64,000 nt of DNA from CALKJP01 sp046299555 (GTDB taxonomy: Bacteria > Bacteroidota > Bacteroidia > JACCXN01). The stretch covers positions 1,488,001 to 1,552,000 of the forward strand of contig JBKBHS010000001.1 in NCBI GenBank assembly GCA_046299555.1, written 5' to 3'. Positions 1 through 8,299 of the stretch are shown here, one piece after another; the stretch's first letter is position 1; the number at the start of each line of letters is the position of its first letter. A program made the position numbers and the translations under genes. The notes beneath the pieces are model-generated. The model worked only from the letters and a program-made list of their open reading frames with translations, did no database searches and was not told where the DNA came from.

Positions 1-81
1 ACCTCCACAATACTGGCAAAGTGATGCAAAAACGCAAATAAAAAGAATTGCCCACAATATACGGTCGCGGTATAATTACAG

Positions 82-120
82 AGATAAATCAGAGATAAAT
101 CAGTTATCAATATTTGATAA
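82..120. repeat. Short tandem repeat and near-palindrome
   Basis: Two copies of an 11-bp unit (AGATAAATCAG) are followed by the near-palindrome TTATCAATATTTGATAA. The run lies upstream of the first small ORF. It could be a regulatory or hairpin element, but nothing fixes a role. Confidence 0.35.
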
Positions 121-211
121 TTGTGCATGATATAAAACAGAGTAGGGGGTAATTATTTTCACCTTTAATTATAGTTGCAATCAGTTACCCTCCCATTTAA
201 AAGTAACTTAT

Positions 212-391
212 ATGAGTGGCGCAAAAAAGATTATAGAACAAAAGAAACAAAAGGAACAAAAGGAACGGTATAAAAATATAATTGTTTGGGATATTGAATT
301 ACCAGAGTGGGATATTGAACTGCCAGAATGGGATTTAGATTTACCCGAGTGGGATTTGGATTTGCCCAATTGGGATGATTTATTAGATTAA
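212..391 (+). CDS. 59-residue protein with WD(I/L)(E/D)LPE heptad repeats
   Basis: An ATG-to-TAA frame of 59 codons that short-ORF filters would miss. Residues 5-22 are strongly charged and Lys/Glu/Gln rich, and look helical. Residues 26-53 are four near-perfect seven-residue units of pattern W-D-[I/L]-[E/D]-L-P-[E/N], ending in WDDLLD. At the DNA level the units differ at synonymous positions (tta/ctg/ttg for Leu, gag/gaa for Glu), which suggests selection on the protein rather than a recent DNA duplication. I do not recognise the family. The acidic aromatic tail could be a binding peptide or an adaptor. No gene neighbours are close enough to suggest a role: the next gene is 458 bp away, beyond a repeat array. 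Confidence 0.55.
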   Translation: MSGAKKIIEQKKQKEQKERYKNIIVWDIELPEWDIELPEWDLDLPEWDLDLPNWDDLLD

Positions 392-500
392 ATAAATCTT
401 ATTTCATGGTGGTATTTTTTGAATATTCAAATTTATTCAAGTTGGTAAATACAATTGAATAACAACGAAATAACAGCCAGAGAACAGACAGAAATTAATA

Positions 501-780
501 TTGTAGTATCTGTCGCGCGTATAGTGTTTTTTGAAAATCGGACAAATCGGACAAGTATAAAAATAATATTGTACTATCTGATACGCGCGTACAATGTTTA
601 TATCTAATGCAATTTTAAATAACTATTTGGGTATCAATACGCGTGTGTAATTTTCACAACTCATTACGCGTATATATTAAATTCGTACCTATCTATAAGC
701 GCGTGTAATAAGTTCTTGCCTATCAATTATGCACGTTTAAAAAATTTGCACCTATCAATACGCGCGTGAATAGATACCAA
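501..780. repeat. Degenerate ~30-bp tandem array with ACGCGCGT-like cores
   Basis: TATC-type unit starts occur near 507, 575, 601, 632, 661 (diverged), 690, 721 and 753, so most spacings are 26-33 bp, with one gap of about 68. Each unit reads roughly TATCAATACGCGCGTGTAAT followed by an AT-rich tail. The CG-rich palindromic core (CGCGCGT, ACGCGCGT, ACGCGTGT, TACGCGTA, AGCGCGTG) stands out in very AT-rich DNA. The units abut, with no unique spacers, so this is not a CRISPR array. It fills most of the 392-849 gap. Similar cores recur at 1470-1510 after the next gene. It could be an array of protein-binding sites or a mobile repeat. Confidence 0.55.
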
Positions 781-849
781 TATTAGTAAACTGAAATAAA
801 CTGATTTTAGATATTTTAAATTAAATTATATTTTTGATAAAAAAAGAAT

Positions 850-1452
850 ATGAAAACACTATTTGCAGTATTACTATTTACGTTTTCTTTAAATGCCTTT
901 TGTCAGGATACTATCATGACAAAAAACTTACAGACATTTATTGGTAAGGTTTATGAAATAGACCGAACAAATAAAGAAATTAAAATTTTAACCAATAAAG
1001 GTAATTCTGCAATAATTCCTTTTGATAGGGTAAAAACATTGTCGGTTGATTTGGCAAATAGAGTTAATAATAAACAACCAGAAATTAAAAAAACAGAATC
1101 TCAAATAACTGAAAAGCAAAAAGAATCTCCAGAGCAAGTATTGACAAACGAACAGAAATTGGAAATATTAAGGCAAGAAATACTAAATATGCAAGTAAAC
1201 CTTAATGATTATTATGTAGACCGTAGAGATGCAAGAATGTGGAGTTATGCAGCATTAGGGGGCGGTTTATTGTCGAGTGTTATTATAGGAGTTGGAGCAG
1301 CGGAGGGTGAAGAAAGTATTTTGTTTGTTGGCGGAACTCTTTCTTTTTTTAGTGCATTAACTGGAATTATTAGTTATGTTAAATTTGTTGAGGCTGAAAA
1401 GAATTTAAAAAATGCCTCAATATCTCCTAATGGTATAAAATTCAAGTTTTAA
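850..1452 (+). CDS. Unknown exported or membrane protein
   Basis: A 200-residue protein of no recognised family. Residues 1-18 form a typical signal peptide (MKTLFAVLLFTFSLNAFC) with likely cleavage before QD. Residues 25-70 look beta-rich, with a short SH3-like feel (FIGKVYEID, KILTNKGN). Residues 75-120 are charged and could form a coiled coil. Two hydrophobic segments near 131-151 and 157-178 probably span the membrane, leaving a short C-terminal tail. It stands alone between a repeat array and the tRNA cluster. The start is the only Met before the signal peptide. A role in the envelope is inferred only from the signal and membrane segments. Confidence 0.75.
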   Translation: MKTLFAVLLFTFSLNAFCQDTIMTKNLQTFIGKVYEIDRTNKEIKILTNKGNSAIIPFDRVKTLSVDLANRVNNKQPEIKKTESQITEKQKESPEQVLTNEQKLEILRQEILNMQVNLNDYYVDRRDARMWSYAALGGGLLSSVIIGVGAAEGEESILFVGGTLSFFSALTGIISYVKFVEAEKNLKNASISPNGIKFKF

Positions 1453-1467
1453 AGAGAATTACACAAC

Positions 1468-1512
1468 CTTTACGCGCGTAGGACTTAATAAAGTTTTACG
1501 CGTTTTTTATTT
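1468..1512 (+). terminator. Possible terminator with CGCG arms
   Basis: The arms ACGCG (about 1471) and CGCGT (about 1500) enclose a nested ACTT/AAGT pair and are followed by a T-run. This sits 20 bp after the preceding stop. The CGCG cores resemble those of the array at 501-780, so it may be a repeat copy instead. The rest of 1453-1746 shows no gene. Confidence 0.4.
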
Positions 1513-1746
1513 GTGGCAATCGTAGTTTTAAAATCCAGTATTGATGCCAACTATCAAAATAAAGATAATAAAGGAGTAAAAAAGAATTAATTCAAGGTTC
1601 GAAAAATTATCTTTACCCAAAATTAAGGATGCGAAATCGACTAAATATTGCCTCACTTTATTTATGATTTTTCACAAAGTAGGGGTAATTTGTGGGGTAA
1701 AAATAGAATTAAAAAGTCTAAACTATTGATTTATAATGAGTTTAAG

Positions 1747-1820
1747 TGATCCCGACAGGATTCGAACCTGTGACCTACTGCTTAGAAGGCAGTTGCTCTA
1801 TCCAGCTGAGCTACGGGATC
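1747..1820 (-). tRNA. tRNA-Arg (anticodon TCT)
   Basis: On the minus strand the acceptor arms GATCCCG/CGGGATC pair fully. The anticodon stem ACTGC/GCAGT encloses the loop CTTCTAA, giving anticodon TCT. The T-arm contains GGTTCGAATCC. CCA is not encoded. It is the last gene of a Ser-Pro-Arg tRNA cluster. Confidence 0.95.
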
Positions 1821-1893
1821 AGCAATTAAAAAAAATAAAAGTGATGGGTGGATGAGTGAGCTCAGATGTATAAAACATCAAAAAAATTAAAAG

Positions 1894-1968
1894 TCGGGGT
1901 GGCAAGATTCGAACTTGCGACCTCCTGGTCCCAAACCAGGCGCGATAACCGGGCTACGCTACACCCCG
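1894..1968 (-). tRNA. tRNA-Pro (anticodon TGG)
   Basis: The minus-strand acceptor arms CGGGGTG/CACCCCG pair. The anticodon stem CCTGG/CCAGG encloses TTTGGGA, giving anticodon TGG. The T-loop TTCGAAT is intact. CCA is not encoded. Confidence 0.95.
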
Positions 1969-1970
1969 AG

Positions 1971-2059
1971 CGGTGAGGGGGGGATTCGAACCCCCGGTAC
2001 CGGTTGCCCAGTACGACAGTTTAGCAAACTGTTGGTTTCAGCCACTCACCCACCTCACC
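1971..2059 (-). tRNA. tRNA-Ser (anticodon GCT)
   Basis: The minus-strand acceptor arms GGTGAGG/CCTCACC pair. The anticodon stem ACAGT/ACTGT encloses TTGCTAA, giving anticodon GCT. The long variable arm typical of serine tRNAs is present. It is the first gene of the three-tRNA cluster, only 2 bp from tRNA-Pro. Confidence 0.95.
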
Positions 2060-2093
2060 ATATTTTTAAAGATCGTTTTTCTGAAGCGGGACG

Positions 2094-2101
2094 CAAAAGT
2101 A
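2094..2101 (-). promoter_or_regulatory. -7 promoter motif of tRNA cluster
   Basis: On the minus strand TACTTTTG fits the Bacteroidota TANNTTTG motif and lies 34 bp before the first nucleotide of tRNA-Ser, a spacing suited to a short leader. Confidence 0.5.
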
Positions 2102-2258
2102 AAAAAAGGTTTTTATCTTCCAAAATTATAAGCTTATTTTTCAGAATTAATTTACTAAATAAATCGCCAACACTTTGTTTTATATTGAGTTGAATTTTTA
2201 TTCATCCTTTGATGAACATATTTTGTCTATAATTTAAATCATTTTTCATTTGGAATGT

Positions 2259-2266
2259 TATATTTG
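2259..2266 (+). promoter_or_regulatory. -7 promoter motif of opp operon
   Basis: TATATTTG matches TANNTTTG and ends 29 bp before the start of the binding-protein gene. No clear TTTG -33 element was found at the usual 19-21 bp spacing. Confidence 0.5.
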
Positions 2267-2295
2267 CACCTCATCAAAAAATTAACGTTACAAAA

Positions 2296-4062
2296 ATGAA
2301 GCTTAATATTCAATCTGCATTTATTGCAGTCTCACTTTCCACACTTACTCTTATATCTTGTAAATCTTCTGATGAAAACGCTGCAAGTAATTTAAATCCG
2401 GAAGTTACCATTCATGAACTTTCTGATGCAGATATGTTAAATCCGGTTAATTACACCGATGCAGGAGCGGGGTACATTTTAATGAATACCCATCAACCAT
2501 TACTCGGTATTGATTTTAAAACATTAGAATTAGTTCCGATTTTAGCTCAATCGCGTCCTGAAATTGAAAAAAGACCGGAGGGTGGTATGCTTATCACTTA
2601 CAAAATTCGTCCTGAAGCACGTTGGGACGATGGATCTCCCATTACTGCAAAAGATGTGGAATTTACATTAAAAGTTATTAAAAATCCTAAAGTTGACAAT
2701 CAAAACAGAAAGCCTTACTACGAATTTATTGAAGATATTAAGTTTTATGAAGATGATCCATTAAAATTTACCTTCATTTGTAAAGACGTATATATTTTGG
2801 CTGAAGCCTCCAGTGGCGATTTTGCTATTCTGCCCTCGAAAGTTTACGACCCAAAAGGATTGATGAATGAATTTACCATAAAACAATTAAATAACGAAAA
2901 AGATAAATTAGCCAATCATCCCAAAATAATTGAATTTGCTACAGATTTTAATTCTGAAAAATATCAACGTGAGAAAGATTTTATTGTGGGCTCAGGAGCT
3001 TATAAATTAGAAGAATGGTTAACCGGTCAACGAATTGTTTTAAAGAAAAAAGATAATTGGTGGGGCGATCAGTTAAAAAATGAAAATGTTTATTTTCAAG
3101 CCAATGCTCCAAAATTAATTTATCAAACCATTAATGATCAAACAACTGCCATTGTTGCATTAAAAGCGGGTAATATAGATGTAATGCGTTCTATAAAAGC
3201 AAAAGATTTTGTTGATCTGCCCAAATCTGACAAGTTTACAGCAAATTATTATGCTCATACTCCTATGCAATTGGAGTATAATTACATAGGTTTAAACACA
3301 AAATCGCCCATTTTTTCTGATAAAAAAACACGTAAAGCAATTGCTCATTTATTTGATGTACCTAAAATAATTGAAATTGTTCAATATGGTTTGGCTGAAA
3401 GAGTAATAGGTCCGATACATCCATCCAATAAAAAGGAGTATAATACCGATATTAAACCTTATGAATTTAGTATTGAAAAAGCCAAAGCATTGCTTGCCGA
3501 AGCCGGTTGGAGCGATAGCAATGGAAATGGAATTTTAGATAAAAACATTAATGGCGAACAAAAAGAATTTGAAGTAACATTTACTTATAATTCAGGAAAC
3601 GATGAGCGTAAAGCGGTAGCCCTTATGTTTCAAGAAGAAGCTCGTAAAGCGGGAATAAAGGTAAATGTTCAAGCACAAGAATGGTCGATATTTTTGGATA
3701 ATACGAAAAATCATAAATTTGATATGTATTTTGGGGCATGGATATCTACTCCATTACCAAGCGATCATAAACAAATATATCATACCGAATCGTATAATGG
3801 TGGTTCGAATTATGTAGGTTTTGGTGACGATAAATCAGATGCTTTGATTGATTCGATAAGAGTAGAATTAGATGAAGATAAACGTGCAGAAATGAATAAG
3901 CGTTTTCAGCAAATACTGCATGATGAAGTTTCTTACGTGTATTTATACGCAAGAAATAATAAGATAGCCATTCATAAACGTTTTTCAAACGCAGAACCAT
4001 CAGTTATGCGTCCTGGATACTGGGAAGCCGGATTTACGGTTAATCAAACAGCTGTACAATAA
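2296..4062 (+). CDS. Peptide ABC transporter substrate-binding lipoprotein (SBP_bac_5)
   Basis: A 588-residue solute-binding protein of the OppA/DppA family (SBP_bac_5), which captures oligopeptides or a similar ligand for the adjoining permeases. Residues 1-22 are a lipoprotein signal with lipobox LISC (Cys22). The family hallmark YKIRPEARWDDGSPITAKDV lies near residues 99-118, followed by GSGAYKLEEW near 232-241. Length is normal for the family. It is the first gene of a three-gene operon with only 5 bp before the oppB-like gene, and has a TATATTTG promoter motif upstream. No ATPase genes are nearby, so it probably uses ATPases encoded elsewhere. Substrate specificity cannot be read from the sequence. 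Confidence 0.9.
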   Translation: MKLNIQSAFIAVSLSTLTLISCKSSDENAASNLNPEVTIHELSDADMLNPVNYTDAGAGYILMNTHQPLLGIDFKTLELVPILAQSRPEIEKRPEGGMLITYKIRPEARWDDGSPITAKDVEFTLKVIKNPKVDNQNRKPYYEFIEDIKFYEDDPLKFTFICKDVYILAEASSGDFAILPSKVYDPKGLMNEFTIKQLNNEKDKLANHPKIIEFATDFNSEKYQREKDFIVGSGAYKLEEWLTGQRIVLKKKDNWWGDQLKNENVYFQANAPKLIYQTINDQTTAIVALKAGNIDVMRSIKAKDFVDLPKSDKFTANYYAHTPMQLEYNYIGLNTKSPIFSDKKTRKAIAHLFDVPKIIEIVQYGLAERVIGPIHPSNKKEYNTDIKPYEFSIEKAKALLAEAGWSDSNGNGILDKNINGEQKEFEVTFTYNSGNDERKAVALMFQEEARKAGIKVNVQAQEWSIFLDNTKNHKFDMYFGAWISTPLPSDHKQIYHTESYNGGSNYVGFGDDKSDALIDSIRVELDEDKRAEMNKRFQQILHDEVSYVYLYARNNKIAIHKRFSNAEPSVMRPGYWEAGFTVNQTAVQ

Positions 4063-4067
4063 ATATC

Positions 4068-5561
4068 ATGCTTAAATACATTATTAAGCGTTTAATAATT
4101 TTTATACCCACGTTAATAGTAATTTCACTATTAACCTTTATTATTAGTATCAATGCTCCCGGTGATCCGGTAGATACCATGCTGAATAAAACCAGCGGGG
4201 GAGAGGGGCAAGCATCGCAAAAATTAGCTACCGAAAAAGCATACAACGCTTTAAGACATCAGCTGGGATTAGATTTGCCGGTTTTCTATTTTAGTTTTAC
4301 CAATAGTACTGTTCCGGATACTCTATATAAAATTCCTAAAGCCAATCATCGTAAAACTTTAGAACGATTAGCTCATCAATATGGCGTATGGAAAAATGTT
4401 GCCGATTATTACCACGATATTCATGAGTTTGAAATGGCTTTGCTTTTTATGGAGAGAGACTCTCTTAATTCGCAAGGTTTAAGAATGGCAAGAGATTATG
4501 TGAATACCTTATATGATACCTACGATGATGCTAAAATTCAGAATATTTTTTCGAGTTTAGATTTTACATTTTCTCAAACTCCCGGATTAGCAAAGGTATT
4601 GCCCTACTATAATGCCTTAAAAAATGCCTACAATCGCATGCTAAGCGAAAAAAACAGTTGGGCCAAATATGTTCCCGCATTTCATTGGCATGGATTAAAT
4701 AATCAATATCACCGTTGGTTGTTTGGCGATAAGCCTTGGTTATCATCTTTGCCATGGGTTGATGATTCAAACATTCAATATACTTCTAAAGGATTTTTAA
4801 GAGGCGATTTTGGAATATCTTATCAAGATAAAAGACCGGTATCGTCCGTAATTTGGGATGCCATGCGCTGGACATTTATTTTAAGTACACTATCTATTAT
4901 TCTAGCTTATTTAATTGCTATTCCTTTAGGAGTTACATCGGCAGTAAAAAAAGGAACTACCACTGAACGTACCATTACAACCGTTTTATTTGTTTTATAT
5001 TCATTACCGAGTTTTTGGATTGCAACCATGTTGATTACCTTTTTTTGCGGGGGCGATTATTTCGATTGGTTTCCTGCCTTTGGTTTAGGTTCCTTGCCCG
5101 AAACTGCACCATTTTGGGATCGTTTTTTCGAAACAGCCTATCACATGGTATTGCCTTTGTTTTGTTTAACCTATTCTTCTTTTGCTTTTATTTCGCGACA
5201 AATGCGTGGAGGTATGCTTAGTGTATTAGGTCAAGATTTTATACGTACTGCACGTGCAAAAGGATTGGACGAAAAAAATGTAATTTGGAAACATGCTTTC
5301 CGTAATTCTTTAATACCTATAATTACGCTTTTTGCAAGTGTGTTTCCATTAGCCATTTCAGGTTCATTTGTAATTGAAATTATTTTCTCTATTCCCGGAA
5401 TGGGTAAAACTACATTAGAAGCCTTGGTAGCGAGAAATTATCCCATAGTATTTACCGTAATGCTATTAACAGCTATACTTACGCTTATCGGTAATTTAGT
5501 AGCTGATGTTTTATATGCCGTGGTTGATCCAAGAATTTCATTTAATAAAAAAGGTTCTTAG
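4068..5561 (+). CDS. Oligopeptide ABC transporter permease, OppB-like, with large insertion
   Basis: An inner-membrane permease subunit. TM1 is at about residues 7-29, and the binding-protein-dependent transport domain runs from about 262 to the end. The EAA-type loop that contacts the ATPase is seen near 393-415 (ARAKGLDEKNVIWKHAFRNS). At 497 residues it is about 190 longer than typical OppB (around 300). The extra part, about residues 75-250, is hydrophilic, helical and placed between TM1 and TM2, hence probably periplasmic. It follows the binding-protein gene by 5 bp and precedes the OppC-like gene by 3 bp. The insertion may contact the lipoprotein; that is inference. Confidence 0.9.
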   Translation: MLKYIIKRLIIFIPTLIVISLLTFIISINAPGDPVDTMLNKTSGGEGQASQKLATEKAYNALRHQLGLDLPVFYFSFTNSTVPDTLYKIPKANHRKTLERLAHQYGVWKNVADYYHDIHEFEMALLFMERDSLNSQGLRMARDYVNTLYDTYDDAKIQNIFSSLDFTFSQTPGLAKVLPYYNALKNAYNRMLSEKNSWAKYVPAFHWHGLNNQYHRWLFGDKPWLSSLPWVDDSNIQYTSKGFLRGDFGISYQDKRPVSSVIWDAMRWTFILSTLSIILAYLIAIPLGVTSAVKKGTTTERTITTVLFVLYSLPSFWIATMLITFFCGGDYFDWFPAFGLGSLPETAPFWDRFFETAYHMVLPLFCLTYSSFAFISRQMRGGMLSVLGQDFIRTARAKGLDEKNVIWKHAFRNSLIPIITLFASVFPLAISGSFVIEIIFSIPGMGKTTLEALVARNYPIVFTVMLLTAILTLIGNLVADVLYAVVDPRISFNKKGS

Positions 5562-5564
5562 TAA

Positions 5565-6869
5565 ATGAGCGATGCTAACATACATATTCAACAAAAGCCT
5601 TCAGAAAGTTTCTGGAAAAGGGTACGCAAGCAATTTGTAAAAAATAAATTGGCTCTGTATTCTTTTCGCTTTATTATCTTTTTGGTATTTATAGCTTTGT
5701 TTGCTGATTTTATAGCCAACGAAAAACCTTTGATAGCTAAGTATAAAGGCGAAATAATTTTTCCTGTTTTTAAAGAATATTTAGTGGATATGGGCATAAG
5801 TGAGTGGCCCGAAGACTTTCAAAATGCAGAATGGCGCAAAATACAATTCGATTGGGCTGTTTTTCCTCCAGTACCTTATTTACCAAAAAATATTGATTTT
5901 GCCAATGCACAATCAGTTGGCCCTTTTGATGAACAAAGAATTGAATCGCTAAGATGGAAGCACTGGCTGGGTACAGATGAATTAGGCCACGATGTTTTAG
6001 CGGGTATGATTCATGGAACAAGAATTGCTCTATTGGTTGGCTTGGTATCAATGAGTATTGCTGCATTTATAGGAATTTTACTTGGTTCAATGGCAGGATA
6101 TTTTGGCGATACCAAATTACAAATGTCACGTATTAGGGTTATTTTAAATTTGATTGTTTTACCATTTGCTTTATTTTACGCTTTTGGCACAAGAGCCTAT
6201 GTTTTACAAGATGCATTAGGTAAGTCTTTCTTCTCGTTTATTGTTCAGCTTGTTGTAAGCATAATAATTCTTGCAGCTATTTTATTTGTATTGAATTATC
6301 TCATTGTGCCTCGATTAAAATCTGTTAAAGCATTTTCAAAACGAATAAATATTCCCGTTGATATATTAATTTCACGATTGATAGAGGTGATGGTATCCAT
6401 CCCAACCTTGTTTTTAATTATTTCCATTATTGCTATTGCCAAGCCATCTATTTTTATTGTAATGGCAGTAATAGGGTTAACATCGTGGACGGGTATTGCC
6501 CGATTTATACGTGCAGAACTTTTACGTGTAAGAAGTTTAGAATACATTGAAGCTGCCAATGCCTTAGGTTATTCTGAATTCAGAACTATTTTCAGACATG
6601 CCATACCTAATGCACTTTCACCGGTATTAATTGCAGTAGCCTTTGGTATTGCATCGGCTATATTAATTGAATCAACTTTATCCTTTATTGGTATTGGTGT
6701 TCCTCCGGAAACCATGACCTGGGGCTCATTATTATCATCAGCTCGCCAATCAACAGCAGCATGGTGGCTTGCCATATTTCCGGGTTTTGCCATTTTCTTA
6801 ACCGTTACCGTTTACAACTTAGTAGGAGAGGGTTTAACCGATGCACTCGACCCAAGATTAAAGAAATAA
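5565..6869 (+). CDS. Oligopeptide ABC transporter permease, OppC-like, with insertions
   Basis: The second permease subunit, 434 residues against about 300 in typical OppC. An N-terminal TM is at about 30-50. The family signature WLGTDELGHDVLAGMIHGTR lies near 134-153, and the EAA loop (AANALGYSEFRTIFRHAIPN) near 328-347, followed by ESTLSFIGIGVPP. Two extra stretches occur: a hydrophilic one at about 55-130, and one at about 180-265 with two further hydrophobic segments. It ends the operon. Its stop codon lies inside a 34-bp terminator copy repeated at 18432-18465. No oppD/oppF ATPase follows. Confidence 0.9.
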   Translation: MSDANIHIQQKPSESFWKRVRKQFVKNKLALYSFRFIIFLVFIALFADFIANEKPLIAKYKGEIIFPVFKEYLVDMGISEWPEDFQNAEWRKIQFDWAVFPPVPYLPKNIDFANAQSVGPFDEQRIESLRWKHWLGTDELGHDVLAGMIHGTRIALLVGLVSMSIAAFIGILLGSMAGYFGDTKLQMSRIRVILNLIVLPFALFYAFGTRAYVLQDALGKSFFSFIVQLVVSIIILAAILFVLNYLIVPRLKSVKAFSKRINIPVDILISRLIEVMVSIPTLFLIISIIAIAKPSIFIVMAVIGLTSWTGIARFIRAELLRVRSLEYIEAANALGYSEFRTIFRHAIPNALSPVLIAVAFGIASAILIESTLSFIGIGVPPETMTWGSLLSSARQSTAAWWLAIFPGFAIFLTVTVYNLVGEGLTDALDPRLKK

Positions 6870-6898
6870 AAAAAGGGAGCAATTTGCTCCCTTTTTTG
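6865..6898 (+). terminator. Terminator of opp operon; left copy of 34-bp direct repeat
   Basis: The hairpin arms GGGAGCAA/TTGCTCCC are flanked by an A-run and a T-run, so it can work on both strands. The repeat overlaps the TAA of the OppC gene. All 34 bases recur in the same orientation at 18432-18465, at the far end of a variable block. Confidence 0.85.
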
Positions 6899-7130
6899 TT
6901 AGAGTATCTTTAATATATTTTATAACGGTTTGTAAGTTTGTGCTGCATGTGATTTTTAAATACAAAATCATCTGCTATTACAAAATTAAACCGAAAATAC
7001 AATTATTCAATTTAAAAGACCGCCCGCGTAGAACAAATTTACTGTGCCTGTTACACAATTAATTAAAAATAGTGAAAAATTATGTTAGAATCAATCGTAA
7101 AAGGAGGCAATCAGCAATTAGCTTTACAGT

Positions 7131-7277
7131 ATGCAAGGCAAAAAAGAAATCACCCCAAAAATGCTCTATCAGGTGAATTTAGATGAGCCGTTTTATAGGA
7201 TGTATTTACAAGCATATATTGATGACGGCATTTTTTTAGAAGTGAAAAAGAATAAGAGAAATTTAATGCTCGTTTAA
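7131..7277 (+). pseudogene. Possible remnant of an IS1182-type transposase N-terminus
   Basis: A 48-codon frame starting MQGKKEITPKMLYQVNLDEP, followed by FYRMYLQAYIDDG. From memory, this resembles the N-terminus of IS1182-family transposases (MQGKK...KLF...L...NFYR), but with a gap before FYR and only 48 of the expected 450 or more residues. It lies in the otherwise gene-free 6899-7339 stretch at the left edge of the variable block, where a transposon scar would be expected. The alternative is a chance ORF. No terminal inverted repeats were found. Confidence 0.3.
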
Positions 7278-7339
7278 AACGCCAATAAATTAAGCTGTTT
7301 TTTTGAATCAATAAATTTTTAAAAGAGGTTGTGCATCAG

Positions 7340-8299
7340 TTACCATTGTTTACTGTTAGTACAATTAGTCTTTTCAATAATATATAGAGGTCGTTTCAGT
7401 ACATTTTTATTGATTCTACTAATGTATTCTCCTATTATACCAATAGAGATTAATTGAATTCCGCCAATAAACATAGAACTAATAATAAGAGACGTCCAAC
7501 CTGTTATGGTTCGCTCTAAAATAAAATGAGAATAAATAGCGTAAAGAATGATGATAAATGACACAAAAGAGATGGTAAATCCTAGTTTAGTCACTAGTTG
7601 TAGAGGTATGTCTGAAAAGCTAGTAATGCCATCCATTGCAAGCCGTAGCATTTTACCAAGGGAATAGCCTGTTTTCCCATATTTCCGCTTATCTCTATTG
7701 AATAGCACTTCGGTTTGTTTAAACCCCAACCATGCGATCTGTCCTCGCAGAAATTTGTTTTGTTCAGGCATCTGATTGAGGTAATTCACCACCTTTCGAT
7801 CAATAAGTCTAAAATCACCTGTATCTAATGGTATATCAATATCTGTAATTCGTTTCAGAATGCGGTAAAATAGCTTGGCTGTTACTTTTTTAAAGGCACT
7901 TTCACCTCTTCTTTCTTTTCGTTTAGCATAAACTACGTCATACCCCTCTTTGTATTTAGCATATAAATCGGTGATTAATTCAGGAGGGTCTTGTAAATCT
8001 CCGTCAATGATTACAACAGCTTGTCCATTGGAAGCATCTAAACCAGCTGTAACTGCAATTTGATGACCGAAATTTCGACTAAAATTGATGTAGAAAACAC
8101 GTGGATCTTGTTCAGATAATTTCAATAACTCGAGCAATGAGTGGTCTTTACTCCCATCATTGACAAAAATGAGTTCATAATTCTTGGAAATTTGAGTTAC
8201 GGTTTTTTGAAGTCTGCTGTATAACTCAGAAATTATCTGTTCCTCATTATAAATAGGAACAATCACAGAAATGTCTATATTTTTATTCTTTTCTTCCAT
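7340..8299 (-). CDS. GT2 glycosyltransferase, polyprenyl-phosphate type (GtrB/ArnC-like)
   Basis: A 319-residue membrane-anchored glycosyltransferase expected to move a sugar from a nucleotide donor to polyprenyl phosphate on the cytoplasmic face. The GT-A domain covers about residues 8-230: VIVPIYNEE opens it, NDGSKD is the nucleotide-binding loop, and DGDLQDPPE (about 100-108) carries the DxD metal site. Two C-terminal TM segments lie at about 237-260 and 270-293, as in GtrB/ArnC/DPM1 relatives. It overlaps the 3' end of the upstream GT39-like gene by 17 bp. That partner would use the lipid-linked sugar it makes. Both genes sit inside the terminator-flanked variable block, so this looks like an acquired surface-modification pair. 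Confidence 0.88.
   Translation of the reverse strand: MEEKNKNIDISVIVPIYNEEQIISELYSRLQKTVTQISKNYELIFVNDGSKDHSLLELLKLSEQDPRVFYINFSRNFGHQIAVTAGLDASNGQAVVIIDGDLQDPPELITDLYAKYKEGYDVVYAKRKERRGESAFKKVTAKLFYRILKRITDIDIPLDTGDFRLIDRKVVNYLNQMPEQNKFLRGQIAWLGFKQTEVLFNRDKRKYGKTGYSLGKMLRLAMDGITSFSDIPLQLVTKLGFTISFVSFIIILYAIYSHFILERTITGWTSLIISSMFIGGIQLISIGIIGEYISRINKNVLKRPLYIIEKTNCTNSKQW

Noticed and set aside
501..780. CRISPR array
   Set aside because: Units are degenerate and abut without unique spacers, and no cas genes are near.
1600..1746. Attachment site of an integrated element at the tRNA-Arg 3' end
   Set aside because: The position is suitable, but no integrase and no repeated tRNA end was found in the window.
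1915..2193. A 92-codon plus-strand frame
   Set aside because: It reads antisense through tRNA-Pro and tRNA-Ser. Peptides like GGIRTPGTG are a well-known tRNA artefact.
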